From contig OX639973.1 in the NCBI GenBank assembly GCA_951828385.1, forward strand, positions 4,579,200-4,643,199: a DNA stretch of 64,000 nucleotides. The letters run 5' to 3'. Position 1 is the first letter of the stretch, and each line of letters begins with the position of its first letter. This DNA comes from an uncultured Poribacteria bacterium (GTDB lineage Bacteria > Poribacteria > WGA-4E > WGA-3G). The notes beneath the pieces are model-generated. The model was not told the origin of the DNA and did no database searches. It saw only the letters and a list, made by a program, of their open reading frames with translations. Shown in pieces: positions 34,206 to 43,029 of this stretch. The position numbers were made by a program, and so were the translations under genes.

Positions 34206-35003
34206 TCAGCGCGCACCGCACGCTTGCAAGCACGCTTGCATGTGCCCACGCGATTCTGCAGCAATCGTACAACACTGCGCTAAACTATACTCCCTTGCAC
34301 CGATAACTTCAAGGTTCAATGGACCAGTGTACCCGTTTTCATGTAAGACACGAATATAGCCGACGAGGTCGATGTCACCACGTCCGTTCGCTTGCAATTC
34401 AGGGGTGCCGGGACCCCGTTCCATTCCTTTGCAGTCCCGGATATGTACGTGTTTAACGCGCGAGACCACAGCGGCAATTGCCTCAACAGGATTTTCACCC
34501 GCACGGTGGATATGCGACGGATCCATATCAATCCCGAACGCCGGCGACGAGATCTCTTCCATCACACGAAGGGTTGTCGGTGTGTTATAGATACTTGCAC
34601 CAACGTGTGCCTTGACGCAGAGTGTCACACCGTAGTGTTCCGCTCGCGCCGAAAGATTTCCCAACGAATCAACCACTTCGGGCCACGCAGATTCATCATC
34701 TGATGAACCGCCCGGACCACAGTTGACAATCGGAACGCCTATCTCAGCTGCCGCTTGGAATGCAAGTTCCATTTTCTCTGGATCGCGTGAAGGTTGTTCC
34801 ATTGCTAACAACTCCAGTTCGTACGTTTTCGCGAACCCCTTAATGTCGTCAGCAAGTTCTTGCCAGTTTGCGAGGACGAGGTGTTGACTCATCCCATCAA
34901 TCGCAGAGAGTTCAACGCCATCATAACCAGCCATAGCGATGTGCTTGAAGGCGGTCTCCATGTCATAACCGCCGAACAGCACCGAATTTGCGCCTAACTT
35001 CAA
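34206..35003 (-). CDS. Sugar phosphate isomerase/epimerase (AP endonuclease-like barrel)
   Basis: The product is 265 residues of the xylose isomerase-like TIM-barrel superfamily: KHIAMAGYDGVELSAID near the start, metal ligands in GIDMDPSHIH, VKHVHIRDC and LNLEVIG. It is translated just after the Gfo/Idh/MocA gene at 35054-36133 on the same strand, a typical pairing for sugar or inositol catabolism. The exact substrate is unknown. Confidence 0.88.
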   Translation of the reverse strand: MKLGANSVLFGGYDMETAFKHIAMAGYDGVELSAIDGMSQHLVLANWQELADDIKGFAKTYELELLAMEQPSRDPEKMELAFQAAAEIGVPIVNCGPGGSSDDESAWPEVVDSLGNLSARAEHYGVTLCVKAHVGASIYNTPTTLRVMEEISSPAFGIDMDPSHIHRAGENPVEAIAAVVSRVKHVHIRDCKGMERGPGTPELQANGRGDIDLVGYIRVLHENGYTGPLNLEVIGAREYSLAQCCTIAAESRGHMQACLQACGAR

Positions 35004-35053
35004 ATGTAATTTCTCCTTCTGTAGCGGCGGCTGTTGCGCCGCCTGTTCTACAA

Positions 35054-36133
35054 TTATCCGTTCAAGGTCGGAAGCGGATGCGGACGCACGAGGATACCGC
35101 CTTGTTCATAAGATTCTATCGCTGCCCAAGTGTACTCAAGCGCGGCGAGTGCATCTCTGCCGGAGGCACGCAGCTGCTCTTTCGGTACACCGTTTGTGAT
35201 GTCCTCTAAGAACGCGTGGATCCGCAACGGGAACGTCTGACCGAAGTCGGTGATACCGGAGTCGGTGACAACGGGTTCACCAGAGAAATCAGGAGCACCC
35301 GGGGAGGGCCAATATGTTACCTTTTCAATGCAGTTCTCAATACAGAACGTGCCGCGCGTGCCTGCAAGTTCGACGCTCCACCAGCCACCGAGACCGAAAG
35401 TCGCATCACCGCGTTGGCTGAGTAGATAACCGATACATCCGTTCTCAAATCGGAGATGAATGCCGTTAATAGAGACCATCAGATCGCCTGCACCGCGTCT
35501 AAAATGCGGACGTTCCATAAAGGCTTGCACATGCGTCACGTCGCCACAGAAATGGCGCATTACACTGAACGGGTGCGACAGAAACGCTTTCACATGGAAA
35601 TAGGGGAATCCATCAGAACGTGGGGCTTTTGAGTGACTATAGTTGAATTCACCACCCGCAAATCCCATTTTGTGAAGACAATAAACCTGCTCGCCGATAT
35701 GCCCATCGTCAATATATTTCTTCGCTTGCTCCGCGGGCGGCGTGAAATAGTGGTTCAGATTACAACCGAGATAGAGGTCTTCTTCCTTGGCTTTCGCGAC
35801 CATTTCTCGCGCCTGTCCGATGTCGTTAGAAATCGGTTTTTCGACGAGAACATGCTTCCCCTTATCGAGAGCCTCCATTGTCGGTTCGTAGTGCCAACTC
35901 CCGTTCTCATTCCCGCCAGTGCCAACATCAACAATGTCCAGATCAGGTTCGCCATCGATCATATTAGCAAGACTATAGTACGCCTTAACACCGAGACGTT
36001 CCGCCGCGCTGTCCGCACGCTCTTTCACAATATCGCACACCGCAACCAGTTCCGCTAAGTCGTTATTCGCGTGGCAATTTGCATGGTTATTACCGATGCC
36101 ACTCATGCCGACAACGCCAACTTTTAATGCCAT
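35054..36133 (-). CDS. Gfo/Idh/MocA-family oxidoreductase
   Basis: The product is 359 residues. The Rossmann start is GVVGMSGIGNNHANCH. The EKP motif (HVLVEKPISNDIG) supplies the catalytic Lys, and CNLNHYFTP follows. It heads a two-gene leftward unit with the isomerase/epimerase. Such pairs oxidise and rearrange sugars or cyclitols with NAD(P). Confidence 0.9.
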   Translation of the reverse strand: MALKVGVVGMSGIGNNHANCHANNDLAELVAVCDIVKERADSAAERLGVKAYYSLANMIDGEPDLDIVDVGTGGNENGSWHYEPTMEALDKGKHVLVEKPISNDIGQAREMVAKAKEEDLYLGCNLNHYFTPPAEQAKKYIDDGHIGEQVYCLHKMGFAGGEFNYSHSKAPRSDGFPYFHVKAFLSHPFSVMRHFCGDVTHVQAFMERPHFRRGAGDLMVSINGIHLRFENGCIGYLLSQRGDATFGLGGWWSVELAGTRGTFCIENCIEKVTYWPSPGAPDFSGEPVVTDSGITDFGQTFPLRIHAFLEDITNGVPKEQLRASGRDALAALEYTWAAIESYEQGGILVRPHPLPTLNG

Positions 36134-36284
36134 TATATTATTCCTTCCAATAGATGAAATGTGATCTCGCTTATAGGAGATACTTGTAAGTTTAAATGTC
36201 CGTTTGTTCGTAGCACCCTACAGCGACTTTACATTTATTATAAGGTTGTTCACGGTTTTGTCAACATATATCTTCAAAATATAC

Positions 36285-36313
36285 TTGACAGTAATCCCAA
36301 TACATGCTATTTT
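36285..36313 (+). promoter_or_regulatory. Promoter with extended -10
   Basis: TTGACA (36285-36290), a 17-base spacer and TATTTT (36308-36313) preceded by TGC. It lies 51 bp before the next rightward gene. Confidence 0.5.
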
Positions 36314-36364
36314 CTCATATAATAATATTTTCTCAATAAATGGTGTCGTGGGAGGGAATAACGG

Positions 36365-37465
36365 ATGAGTATCAGTGTCGGGATGGTAGGTTTAGGGATG
36401 TTCGGACCGTCATTTATCCAGTCGTATAAGGCGCACCCGGATGTGCATCGACTCGCGTTATGCGATTTGCGTGAAGACAGATTGTCAAAATGGGCAAAAC
36501 AGTTTGAAATTTCCGAGACGTATTCAAGCCTCGATGATATCTGCAAATCGGATTTGGATGCGCTTGTCATCATTACACAGCACTGGATACACGCGCCGCA
36601 AGCGATTCAAGCGATGGAAGCGGGAAAGCACGTCTATACTGCAGTCCCCGCCGCGGTATCGTTAGATGAATGTGAACAACTCGTCAGAACCGTTGAACGG
36701 ACTGGCATGATCTACATGAATGGCGAGACGAGTTATTTCCGTCCGGAGGCGGTTTTCTGTCGTCAGAAGGCGGCGGAGGGCGCGTTTGGGGAATTTGTCC
36801 ACTGCCGCGCCGAGTACTTTCACGATATGGACCACGGACTCTACGATGTGGCGAAAAACCGGTGGGGCGCGCAATGGGGACCCGACAAAATGGGTGGGAT
36901 TCCGATGTACTATCCTACGCATTCAACCTGTTTCCCGATCTCTGTGATGAAAGCACACGCGACATCGGTTTCAGCACAGGGGTATATCTATCCGAATGAT
37001 GACTGGTTTCGGACAGATACCATTCACAAGAACCCGTTCTCCAATGAGGTCGGGTTGTTCACAATGAGCAATGGCGCGACAATGCAAATCTGTGAGTTCC
37101 GGCGGATTGGACACCCAGGTTCCGAACGCATCAGCGGTATCTACGGGACAGAAGGCAGTTACGAGCAGAGTCTCGCGGGCAGTGTGTGGGCAGGTAAACG
37201 CGAAAGGGAAATCGTCCAGCCTTCACAAACGCACGAATACCTACCGGAAGCACTTGCAGCAGATCTCGGTGGACATGGCGGTTCACACGCTTATCTCGTA
37301 CATGAGTTTGTGGATTCGGTCAACCGACAGCGATTGCCGCGTGTCAATGTTTGGGAAGCCGTTCGATACTGTGCCCCCGGATTGGTCGCACACGAATCCG
37401 CGCTACGAGATGGTGAATTGCTTCCAGTCCCGGATTGGGGAGATGCACCAGAGACGGACATTTAA
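36365..37465 (+). CDS. Gfo/Idh/MocA-like protein without the EKP motif
   Basis: The product is 366 residues. The N-terminal Rossmann is clear (GMVGLGMFGPSFIQSY), but where EKP is expected it reads HVYTAVPAAVS, so the usual catalytic Lys is missing. The C-terminal domain looks normal for the family (MGGIPMYYPTHSTCFP, then HGGSHAYLVHEF). The subgroup may use other residues or be a binding protein. It is divergent from the pair at 34.2-36.1 kb and has its own promoter. Confidence 0.85.
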   Translation: MSISVGMVGLGMFGPSFIQSYKAHPDVHRLALCDLREDRLSKWAKQFEISETYSSLDDICKSDLDALVIITQHWIHAPQAIQAMEAGKHVYTAVPAAVSLDECEQLVRTVERTGMIYMNGETSYFRPEAVFCRQKAAEGAFGEFVHCRAEYFHDMDHGLYDVAKNRWGAQWGPDKMGGIPMYYPTHSTCFPISVMKAHATSVSAQGYIYPNDDWFRTDTIHKNPFSNEVGLFTMSNGATMQICEFRRIGHPGSERISGIYGTEGSYEQSLAGSVWAGKREREIVQPSQTHEYLPEALAADLGGHGGSHAYLVHEFVDSVNRQRLPRVNVWEAVRYCAPGLVAHESALRDGELLPVPDWGDAPETDI

Positions 37466-37475
37466 CTTTTCTATT

Positions 37476-37504
37476 TTGACAATTTTGATTTTTTACCGTA
37501 AACT
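37476..37504 (+). promoter_or_regulatory. Promoter of the LamG gene
   Basis: TTGACA (37476-37481), a 17-base spacer and TAAACT (37499-37504), 58 bp before the start. The ribosome site AAGGAG follows. Confidence 0.6.
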
Positions 37505-37562
37505 ATAACCAGTTAATACTTCACTGAATATCGTTTTGAAAATAATGAAGGAGATATAAAAG

Positions 37563-38360
37563 ATGAAAACTACGGTTGCAAGGTTAAAACTATTATGTAT
37601 CAGTTTCATGGTTATGAGCCTGATGTTTGTAGGTATCGGTTCTGCTGAAATTGACTTTGAAACTGCCGTCGGCGTGTGGCTCTTTAATGAGGGGGGTGGT
37701 GATGTCGCGGAAGATTCCTCCGGAAAGGGCAATAACGGCACAATCCATGGTGGTGCAGAATGGGTTGATGGCATGTTTGGCAGTGCTTTGAGTTTTGACG
37801 GTTCAGATGATTACGTCGAAATTGCGCACGATGATACTTTAAATGTTGGCGGCGGACACACGATTGCGCTTTGGTTTAAATTAAATGCGGTTCCCGGTGG
37901 TGGCATGGGCGTTATAACCAAAGATGATTGGGCACCTGGATTTTGGTGGGATGCAAATATCATCCGACATCACACGCATGACCCGGCGGCTACGCTTCAT
38001 TATGTAGATGCCGCTTGGGAACCGGATACAGACTGGCATCATGTTGCTGTTACTTGGGACGGTGAAGCGTTTGGCGTATATCTGGACGCTGACGAGATTG
38101 GTTCTGGTGTAAATGGCGCAGACATAGGAAGGAACCCACTAACTGACAAACCCCTTTTAATAGGTATCTATTTAGAAACTGGACAGCATGGTCAGTGGGG
38201 CGAGTTTCTCGGCGCAATCATTGACGATGTTGCTGTCTTCAATACGGCGTTGACCGGTGATGATATTGGAATGCTTATGACTGACGGATTAGGAACAACA
38301 ACTGATGTTGAACCTTCAGGTAAGCTCACAACGACTTGGGCTACTATTAAAGCCGATTGA
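37563..38360 (+). CDS. Secreted LamG/concanavalin-like domain protein
   Basis: The product is 265 residues with a signal peptide (about 1-28). Residues 30-240 form one LamG-like jelly roll: VGVWLFNEGGGDVAEDSSG, DGSDDYVEIAHD, HTIALWFKL, WHHVAVTWDGE and IIDDVAVFNTAL. The end, VEPSGKLTTTWATIK, recalls a conserved tail that I remember on many Poribacteria LamG proteins; it may be a sorting or anchoring signal. It probably binds carbohydrate outside the cell. Confidence 0.85.
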   Translation: MKTTVARLKLLCISFMVMSLMFVGIGSAEIDFETAVGVWLFNEGGGDVAEDSSGKGNNGTIHGGAEWVDGMFGSALSFDGSDDYVEIAHDDTLNVGGGHTIALWFKLNAVPGGGMGVITKDDWAPGFWWDANIIRHHTHDPAATLHYVDAAWEPDTDWHHVAVTWDGEAFGVYLDADEIGSGVNGADIGRNPLTDKPLLIGIYLETGQHGQWGEFLGAIIDDVAVFNTALTGDDIGMLMTDGLGTTTDVEPSGKLTTTWATIKAD

Positions 38361-38391
38361 GCTGCTTCCCAATCCCTACCGTTTCCAAGAT

Positions 38392-38416
38392 GTGGGCATC
38401 TACACGGGATGCCCAC
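38392..38416 (+). terminator. Hairpin after the LamG gene
   Basis: GTGGGCATC and GATGCCCAC form a perfect 9-bp stem around a 7-base loop. There is no T run directly after it. Confidence 0.5.
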
Positions 38417-38435
38417 CCCGCATTGAAAATTAGGT

Positions 38436-38464
38436 TTGCTTTTTATTTTATTTTACGGTATACT
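38436..38464 (+). promoter_or_regulatory. Promoter of the sulfite reductase gene
   Basis: TTGCTT (38436-38441), a 17-base spacer and TATACT (38459-38464), then a leader of about 125 bp with an AAGGAG before the start codon. Confidence 0.55.
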
Positions 38465-38592
38465 ATACTACTTAAAGAGTTTCTACTCGGAGATCCTATG
38501 CAATATCGGCTTGCAAGCTTCGCCTAAATAGAAAGCAATCGGACACCAATTTACGCAGACTATGAACTTGAGGTTACTATAAGGAGTATAGG

Positions 38593-41037
38593 ATGGCTAT
38601 TGAATACGCGGGAGCTTACGATGCATCGGCAATCCTGCCGGATGTTGCCCGCGACATTGAAATTTATGAGATTCAACTCGATCGGTTCCAAGCCGGTCAA
38701 GTGGAAGAGGCAACCTTTACTGAATTTAGACTCCGACGCGGGGTTTACGGACAGCGCGATGATCGGTCCCAGATGATCCGTGTCAAGATCCCTTTCGGGG
38801 GGCTTACAGCGGCACAACTCGAAATGCTCGCAGATGTTGCCGAAGAATTTTCGGATAACATCATTCACATCACCACGCGTCAAGATGTACAATACCACTA
38901 CGTGGATATTAATACCACGCCGGAACTGATGCGCCGTCTCGCCAGTGTTGACATTACTACGAAAGAAGCGTGTGGGAATGTCGTGCGAAACGTCACAGCA
39001 TGCCCCCTCAGCGGTGTCTGCCAAGATGAGACGTTTGACGTAACACCCTATTCTAAGGCGTTGTCAGCGTTCCTCTTGGGACATCCAGATGCACAGGACT
39101 TTGGGCGTAAGTTCAAAATCGCATTTTCTGGATGTGAAGAACACGCTTGTGGTTTGGCAAACATGCACGACATCGGTGCGGTTGCTGCCGTTAAAGAGGT
39201 AGACGGTGAAGTCAAACGCGGTTTTAAACTTTATGTCGGCGGCGGACTCGGCGCAGTGCCACATCAGGCAAAAATCTTTGACGATTTCGTCTCGGCAGAG
39301 GAACTCCTCCCGATTTCACAATCCATTTGCAGGGTCTTCACCCGTCTCGGTGAACGCAGAAATCGGAATAAAGCGCGTCTAAAGTTTGTTATCGCTAAAT
39401 ACGGTATTGAAGAATTTCGCAGACTGGTGCTTGAAGATCGCGAAACGCTACGGCATGACCCCGCATGGACGGACTATCTGGAGGATCTCGACGCTTACAA
39501 CGAAAGTCCTCTCAAGGCACCGACGCAGCTCAACGGCACCACGAAACCTGATGGGTTTGAAGAGTGGTATCAATCTAATGTGCAGTTACAGAGTCAACCT
39601 GGCTATGCTTATGTGACCATTACGCTACCGCTTGGTGATATTACCGCAGATCAGACGCGTGCTTTGGCAGATATTTCTCGGAAATACGTTAAAGACACTA
39701 TCCGCGCCACAGTCGAACAGAACATCGTTCTCCGCTGGGTAACGATGACAGATCTCCCCGCACTCTATCGCGAACTGAAAGAGATCGGTCTCGGGGATCC
39801 GGGCGCTGAATCTATGGTAGATATTACGGCTTGCCCCGGGACGGATTCCTGCAAACTCGGTGTTTCTTCTTCACGGGGGCTGGCAGCGCACTTGCGAAGC
39901 CATTTCATTGAAGCCGGTGTGCAGAATGAAATCAAGGACTTTCGGATTAAGATTAGCGGATGCCCGAACTCATGCGGACAGCATCACATTGCGAATATCG
40001 GCTTCTTTGGCTCTTCAAAACGAATGGGTGGACATATCGCACCCGTCTACCTGGTACTCCTCGGTGGACACATGGTGGAAAACGCGAGTTCTTACGGACT
40101 TGCCACTGGAAAAATCCACGGCAGATATATTCCGGCGTTCATTGAGGAGTTAACCGGTAAGTACACGGCGGAACGAAATGAGGAGGAATCCTTTACCGAT
40201 TACGTCGGACGACTCGGTAAAGCGGAAATCAAGAATATCTTGTCCCAGTACGATAAGATTCCTCCCTATGAGGAAGCACCGGAATTCTATATAGACACAG
40301 GTGACACGAAAGATTACCAACTCAAAACCGGTGTCGGTGAGTGTGCTGGAGAGGTCATCGCACTTGTCTCCATGAAGTTGGAAGAGGCAGATCGACTCAT
40401 CTATGAATCCGGTTTGAACTTGGAAAAAGGTGAATATCAGGATTCCGCCGAACTGGCTTTTGATGCAATGATTAGAGCCACCGATGGACTCTTGACAACG
40501 GTCGGTTTGCAATATATTGACGATGCAACGACTGTTAATGAGTTCCGCACTCATTTCTTTGATCCCGGGAATTTCTTTGCCGGATTCGGGGCGCATCTGT
40601 TTAAGGCTACGGAAGAGGATAGTGCTACTTTCGACCACGAATTGGCACACCGCCGTGTTGAGGAAGCCACCCTCTTTGTAGAAGAATCGCATAACGTGTA
40701 TAATCGTATGCGCATTAAACAAGAGGAAGAGGAAGATAGCCGTCGCAAAACACGTCGCTCGCGACCGGCACGGAAACCGAGAATCGTCAAGGAGACGAAA
40801 CCCGTTGAGGAAATCACCGATAGCCTTGATCTCAAAGGGGTCGCTTGCCCGTTCAACTATGTCCAAGCAAAAGTCCGTTTGGAAACGATGGACATCGGTC
40901 AGCTCCTTGAGGTTACCATTGATGATGGTGAACCCTTTGAGAACGTACCGGTGAGTCTCACCAACGATGGACATGAGATCGTTGACACGAAGAAGGTCGG
41001 GAAACACTACCGCCTTACCGTCCGGAAGGGTGAGTAG
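38593..41037 (+). CDS. Siroheme sulfite/nitrite reductase fused to TusA
   Basis: The product is 814 residues. Residues 1-560 show two ferredoxin/siroheme half-repeats. The iron-sulfur/siroheme ligands stand in the second half: ACPGTDSCKLG (Cys414, Cys420) and GCPNSCG (Cys457, Cys461). The first half keeps a similar Cys pattern (Cys137, Cys143; Cys181, Cys186), which is unusual. A helical segment (about 575-690) and a basic linker follow. Residues 740-814 form a TusA/SirA domain (LKGVACPFNYVQA, sulfur-carrying Cys752). Fusion to TusA suggests sulfur or sulfite handling in assimilation or oxidation rather than nitrite use. There is a terminator just after it. Confidence 0.9.
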   Translation: MAIEYAGAYDASAILPDVARDIEIYEIQLDRFQAGQVEEATFTEFRLRRGVYGQRDDRSQMIRVKIPFGGLTAAQLEMLADVAEEFSDNIIHITTRQDVQYHYVDINTTPELMRRLASVDITTKEACGNVVRNVTACPLSGVCQDETFDVTPYSKALSAFLLGHPDAQDFGRKFKIAFSGCEEHACGLANMHDIGAVAAVKEVDGEVKRGFKLYVGGGLGAVPHQAKIFDDFVSAEELLPISQSICRVFTRLGERRNRNKARLKFVIAKYGIEEFRRLVLEDRETLRHDPAWTDYLEDLDAYNESPLKAPTQLNGTTKPDGFEEWYQSNVQLQSQPGYAYVTITLPLGDITADQTRALADISRKYVKDTIRATVEQNIVLRWVTMTDLPALYRELKEIGLGDPGAESMVDITACPGTDSCKLGVSSSRGLAAHLRSHFIEAGVQNEIKDFRIKISGCPNSCGQHHIANIGFFGSSKRMGGHIAPVYLVLLGGHMVENASSYGLATGKIHGRYIPAFIEELTGKYTAERNEEESFTDYVGRLGKAEIKNILSQYDKIPPYEEAPEFYIDTGDTKDYQLKTGVGECAGEVIALVSMKLEEADRLIYESGLNLEKGEYQDSAELAFDAMIRATDGLLTTVGLQYIDDATTVNEFRTHFFDPGNFFAGFGAHLFKATEEDSATFDHELAHRRVEEATLFVEESHNVYNRMRIKQEEEEDSRRKTRRSRPARKPRIVKETKPVEEITDSLDLKGVACPFNYVQAKVRLETMDIGQLLEVTIDDGEPFENVPVSLTNDGHEIVDTKKVGKHYRLTVRKGE

Positions 41038-41079
41038 CGTCTAAGGTTGTGGTTCATCGGAATTAAGTTTCATAGGAAG

Positions 41080-41126
41080 GCGATTGCCCCCCGCGCCCGA
41101 AACGGGCGGGTCAGGCAATCGCTTTT
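41080..41126 (+). terminator. Strong terminator
   Basis: An outer stem GCGATTGCC/GGCAATCGC (41080-41088/41114-41122) encloses an inner CGCCCG/CGGGCG hairpin. TTTT follows. It ends the reductase transcript. The rest of 41127-41269 holds no gene. Confidence 0.75.
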
Positions 41127-41269
41127 CGCTCATGTAAAGACTATGTGCTAACGAAGATTTAAAACCCACGTGGTGACTGCTTTCGCAAAAATAATCGCAC
41201 TTACTTTTGACATGAGCCTCGCTTTTTTAATCTACTAAAGGTTGCCCAGGAGAAATGAATTAATCAATA

Positions 41270-41608
41270 ATGCGTGATGTACATCCACGAGAAATACAAA
41301 TCTATCGCACGCCAAAGGGTCGGCAACCTTTCACCGAATGGTTGGAATCAATTCGAGATACAAATATGCGAGATCGAATGCAAGCAAGACTTGAGAAGCT
41401 AGAAGAAGGCAATTTTGGCGACTATAAGTCTGTTGGTGAAGGTGTTTTTGAGTTACGTTTTCACTTTGGATCCGGTTATCGCATCTATTTTGCACAGATA
41501 GGTAACGCAATTGTTCTTTTGCTTTGTGGTGGCGACAAGTCATCGCAAACCGGCGACATTGAACGGGCAAAGGCGTATTGGCGAGAATACAAGGAGACAC
41601 ACTTATGA
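41270..41608 (+). CDS. HigB/RelE-type toxin (Gp49-like)
   Basis: The product is 112 residues: IQIYRTPKGRQPFTEWLES at the start, then KLEEGNFGDYKSVGEGVFELRF and SGYRIYFAQIG, which is the pattern of the phage Gp49/HigB branch of RelE/ParE toxins. The toxin-first order with the antitoxin gene overlapping by ATGA is typical for HigBA. These ribosome-dependent RNases cut mRNA. Confidence 0.9.
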   Translation: MRDVHPREIQIYRTPKGRQPFTEWLESIRDTNMRDRMQARLEKLEEGNFGDYKSVGEGVFELRFHFGSGYRIYFAQIGNAIVLLLCGGDKSSQTGDIERAKAYWREYKETHL

Positions 41609-41994
41609 GAAAAATGGGAATATGGCGTGATTACCTCATTGAAAAACTGGCTGATCAGGAGAGGGCGATTGGCTATCTCCAGGCAATTCTTGACGACTAT
41701 TACATCTACGGGAGCCATACTGTGGTTCTAAGGGCACTCCAAACCGTTGTTGAGGCACAAGGTGGTGTTTCTGAACTCGCAAAACGTGCTGATATGGACC
41801 CGCAGGTGCTTTCAAAGATGCTATCCAATAAAGAGACACCCCTGATTGACGCACTTGGCACCGTTCTCAAAGCACTCGGCTATCAGCTTTCAATCGCACC
41901 ACTACAAAACGAAAACCTAAACGCTGAAACCGATGCTATACAAACAGCGCATGTCGCAGAAAATCCAACCGCGCTACACCAGCCAACGAAATGA
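41605..41994 (+). CDS. HigA-type antitoxin
   Basis: The product is 129 residues from ATG 41605, sharing ATGA with the toxin stop. IWRDYLIEKLADQERAIGYL, then a Cro/C1-like helix-turn-helix region (GGVSELAKRADMDPQVLSKML) fits the addiction-module antitoxin family paired with Gp49-like toxins. A C-terminal tail of 30 residues appears disordered. Confidence 0.85.
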   Translation: MRKMGIWRDYLIEKLADQERAIGYLQAILDDYYIYGSHTVVLRALQTVVEAQGGVSELAKRADMDPQVLSKMLSNKETPLIDALGTVLKALGYQLSIAPLQNENLNAETDAIQTAHVAENPTALHQPTK

Positions 41995-42035
41995 TAATGT
42001 ATCTATTAACGCGTTTTGCGGATAAAAAATAAAAA

Positions 42036-42064
42036 TTGACTTTCCGCCGAACTTGCAGTATAAT
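42036..42064 (+). promoter_or_regulatory. Near-consensus promoter
   Basis: TTGACT (42036-42041), a 17-base spacer and TATAAT (42059-42064). It lies 59 bp before the next small gene and so resets transcription after the HigBA pair. Confidence 0.7.
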
Positions 42065-42122
42065 AAAAAAGCAGGAAACTCGGTTAGCAACGTTGGAACA
42101 CAATACACCTACGGAGAAATAA

Positions 42123-42368
42123 ATGGCAACAATCGTTAAACATAACCAGACCGGCAAACGTTACTGTATGCTCGGTGCCGGGTTTGGTGTCTTTCAATCC
42201 TCGAAACCGAATGTTTTTCTCGGAAATTTGATGGCTGATGTCGAAGAAGGCGAGTACGCATTGGTCTGCGTCTGTAATAGTAAAGGCGAGATTTTCTGGT
42301 TAGAGGCGACACAAGTTACCGTTGTTAGCATTGATGGACAGAATGTGCAAGAACTCGCAGCAGAATAG
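42123..42368 (+). CDS. Hypothetical 81-residue protein in sulfur cluster
   Basis: The product starts MATIVKHNQTGKRYCMLG, with later GEYALVCVCNSKGEIFWLE. Two Cys lie close together (VCVC). It is soluble and beta-rich, and no family is recognised. Its promoter is strong. It opens a three-gene unit with an unknown protein and a ThiF-like enzyme. Confidence 0.7.
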   Translation: MATIVKHNQTGKRYCMLGAGFGVFQSSKPNVFLGNLMADVEEGEYALVCVCNSKGEIFWLEATQVTVVSIDGQNVQELAAE

Positions 42369-42449
42369 ATAAGTCTTAGTGTTTCTATGAGCGATAGGTA
42401 TCCCTAACAGCCTTTTTACTCACTCACGAAAGGAACTTTTTTTAGCAGA

Positions 42450-43028
42450 ATGGATTTACAGCAGATTAACATCAAGGTTTTTACAACCGAAGATAGCAAA
42501 GTCAACTACACCAACTTCATCAAAGTTTTCAACCGTTGGATGGAGGAGGCGGATTCAGATGACTACCTAAACTACGCCGACTATTCGCATGTCGATGCAG
42601 GACCGAGTGTGCTATTGATTTTGAAGCAAGCTAACTATAGCATTGATGATGCTTATCATCAGTCCGGATTCCTCTACAATCGGAAACATGCAGTCGAAGG
42701 CGATAATGCCGATAAGATTCGCCAGGCACTCACAGAGGTGCTCTCCAAATGCGAACAACTCGAAGCGTCTGCGGAATTGGAAAATGCTGTGCATTTCAAC
42801 GGCGGTGAGCTTTTGTTCATGATAAACAACCGCCACATCGCACCGAATACACCCGAAACCGCAGCATCCATTCAGGCAGAACTCACACCTGTCCTTGAAC
42901 AGATGTATGGCGGAGATGACTTCACGGTAGAACGTACCTCCGAAGACGCACGCGAGCGGTTCGCACTACGAATTTCAGCGAATTCGGATAAACCGATTTC
43001 GGAACTCCTCTCCAATCTCGGAGGCTAA
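42450..43028 (+). CDS. Unknown 192-residue protein paired with ThiF-like enzyme
   Basis: The product has two halves. The first is soluble with NYTNFIKVFNRWMEE and YSHVDAGPSVLLILKQANYSID. The second has VHFNGGELLFMINNRH and TPVLEQMYGG. No cysteines other than one near residue 100, no membrane segment. It ends 1 bp before the ATG of the ThiF/MoeB-like gene, so the pair is likely to be coupled. It might be a partner in sulfur transfer, but no motif proves this. Confidence 0.65.
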   Translation: MDLQQINIKVFTTEDSKVNYTNFIKVFNRWMEEADSDDYLNYADYSHVDAGPSVLLILKQANYSIDDAYHQSGFLYNRKHAVEGDNADKIRQALTEVLSKCEQLEASAELENAVHFNGGELLFMINNRHIAPNTPETAASIQAELTPVLEQMYGGDDFTVERTSEDARERFALRISANSDKPISELLSNLGG

Positions 43029-43029
43029 G

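Noticed and set aside
40150-41007. 285-residue minus-strand frame opposite the reductase gene
   Set aside because: It lies fully inside a conserved gene on the other strand and resembles no family.
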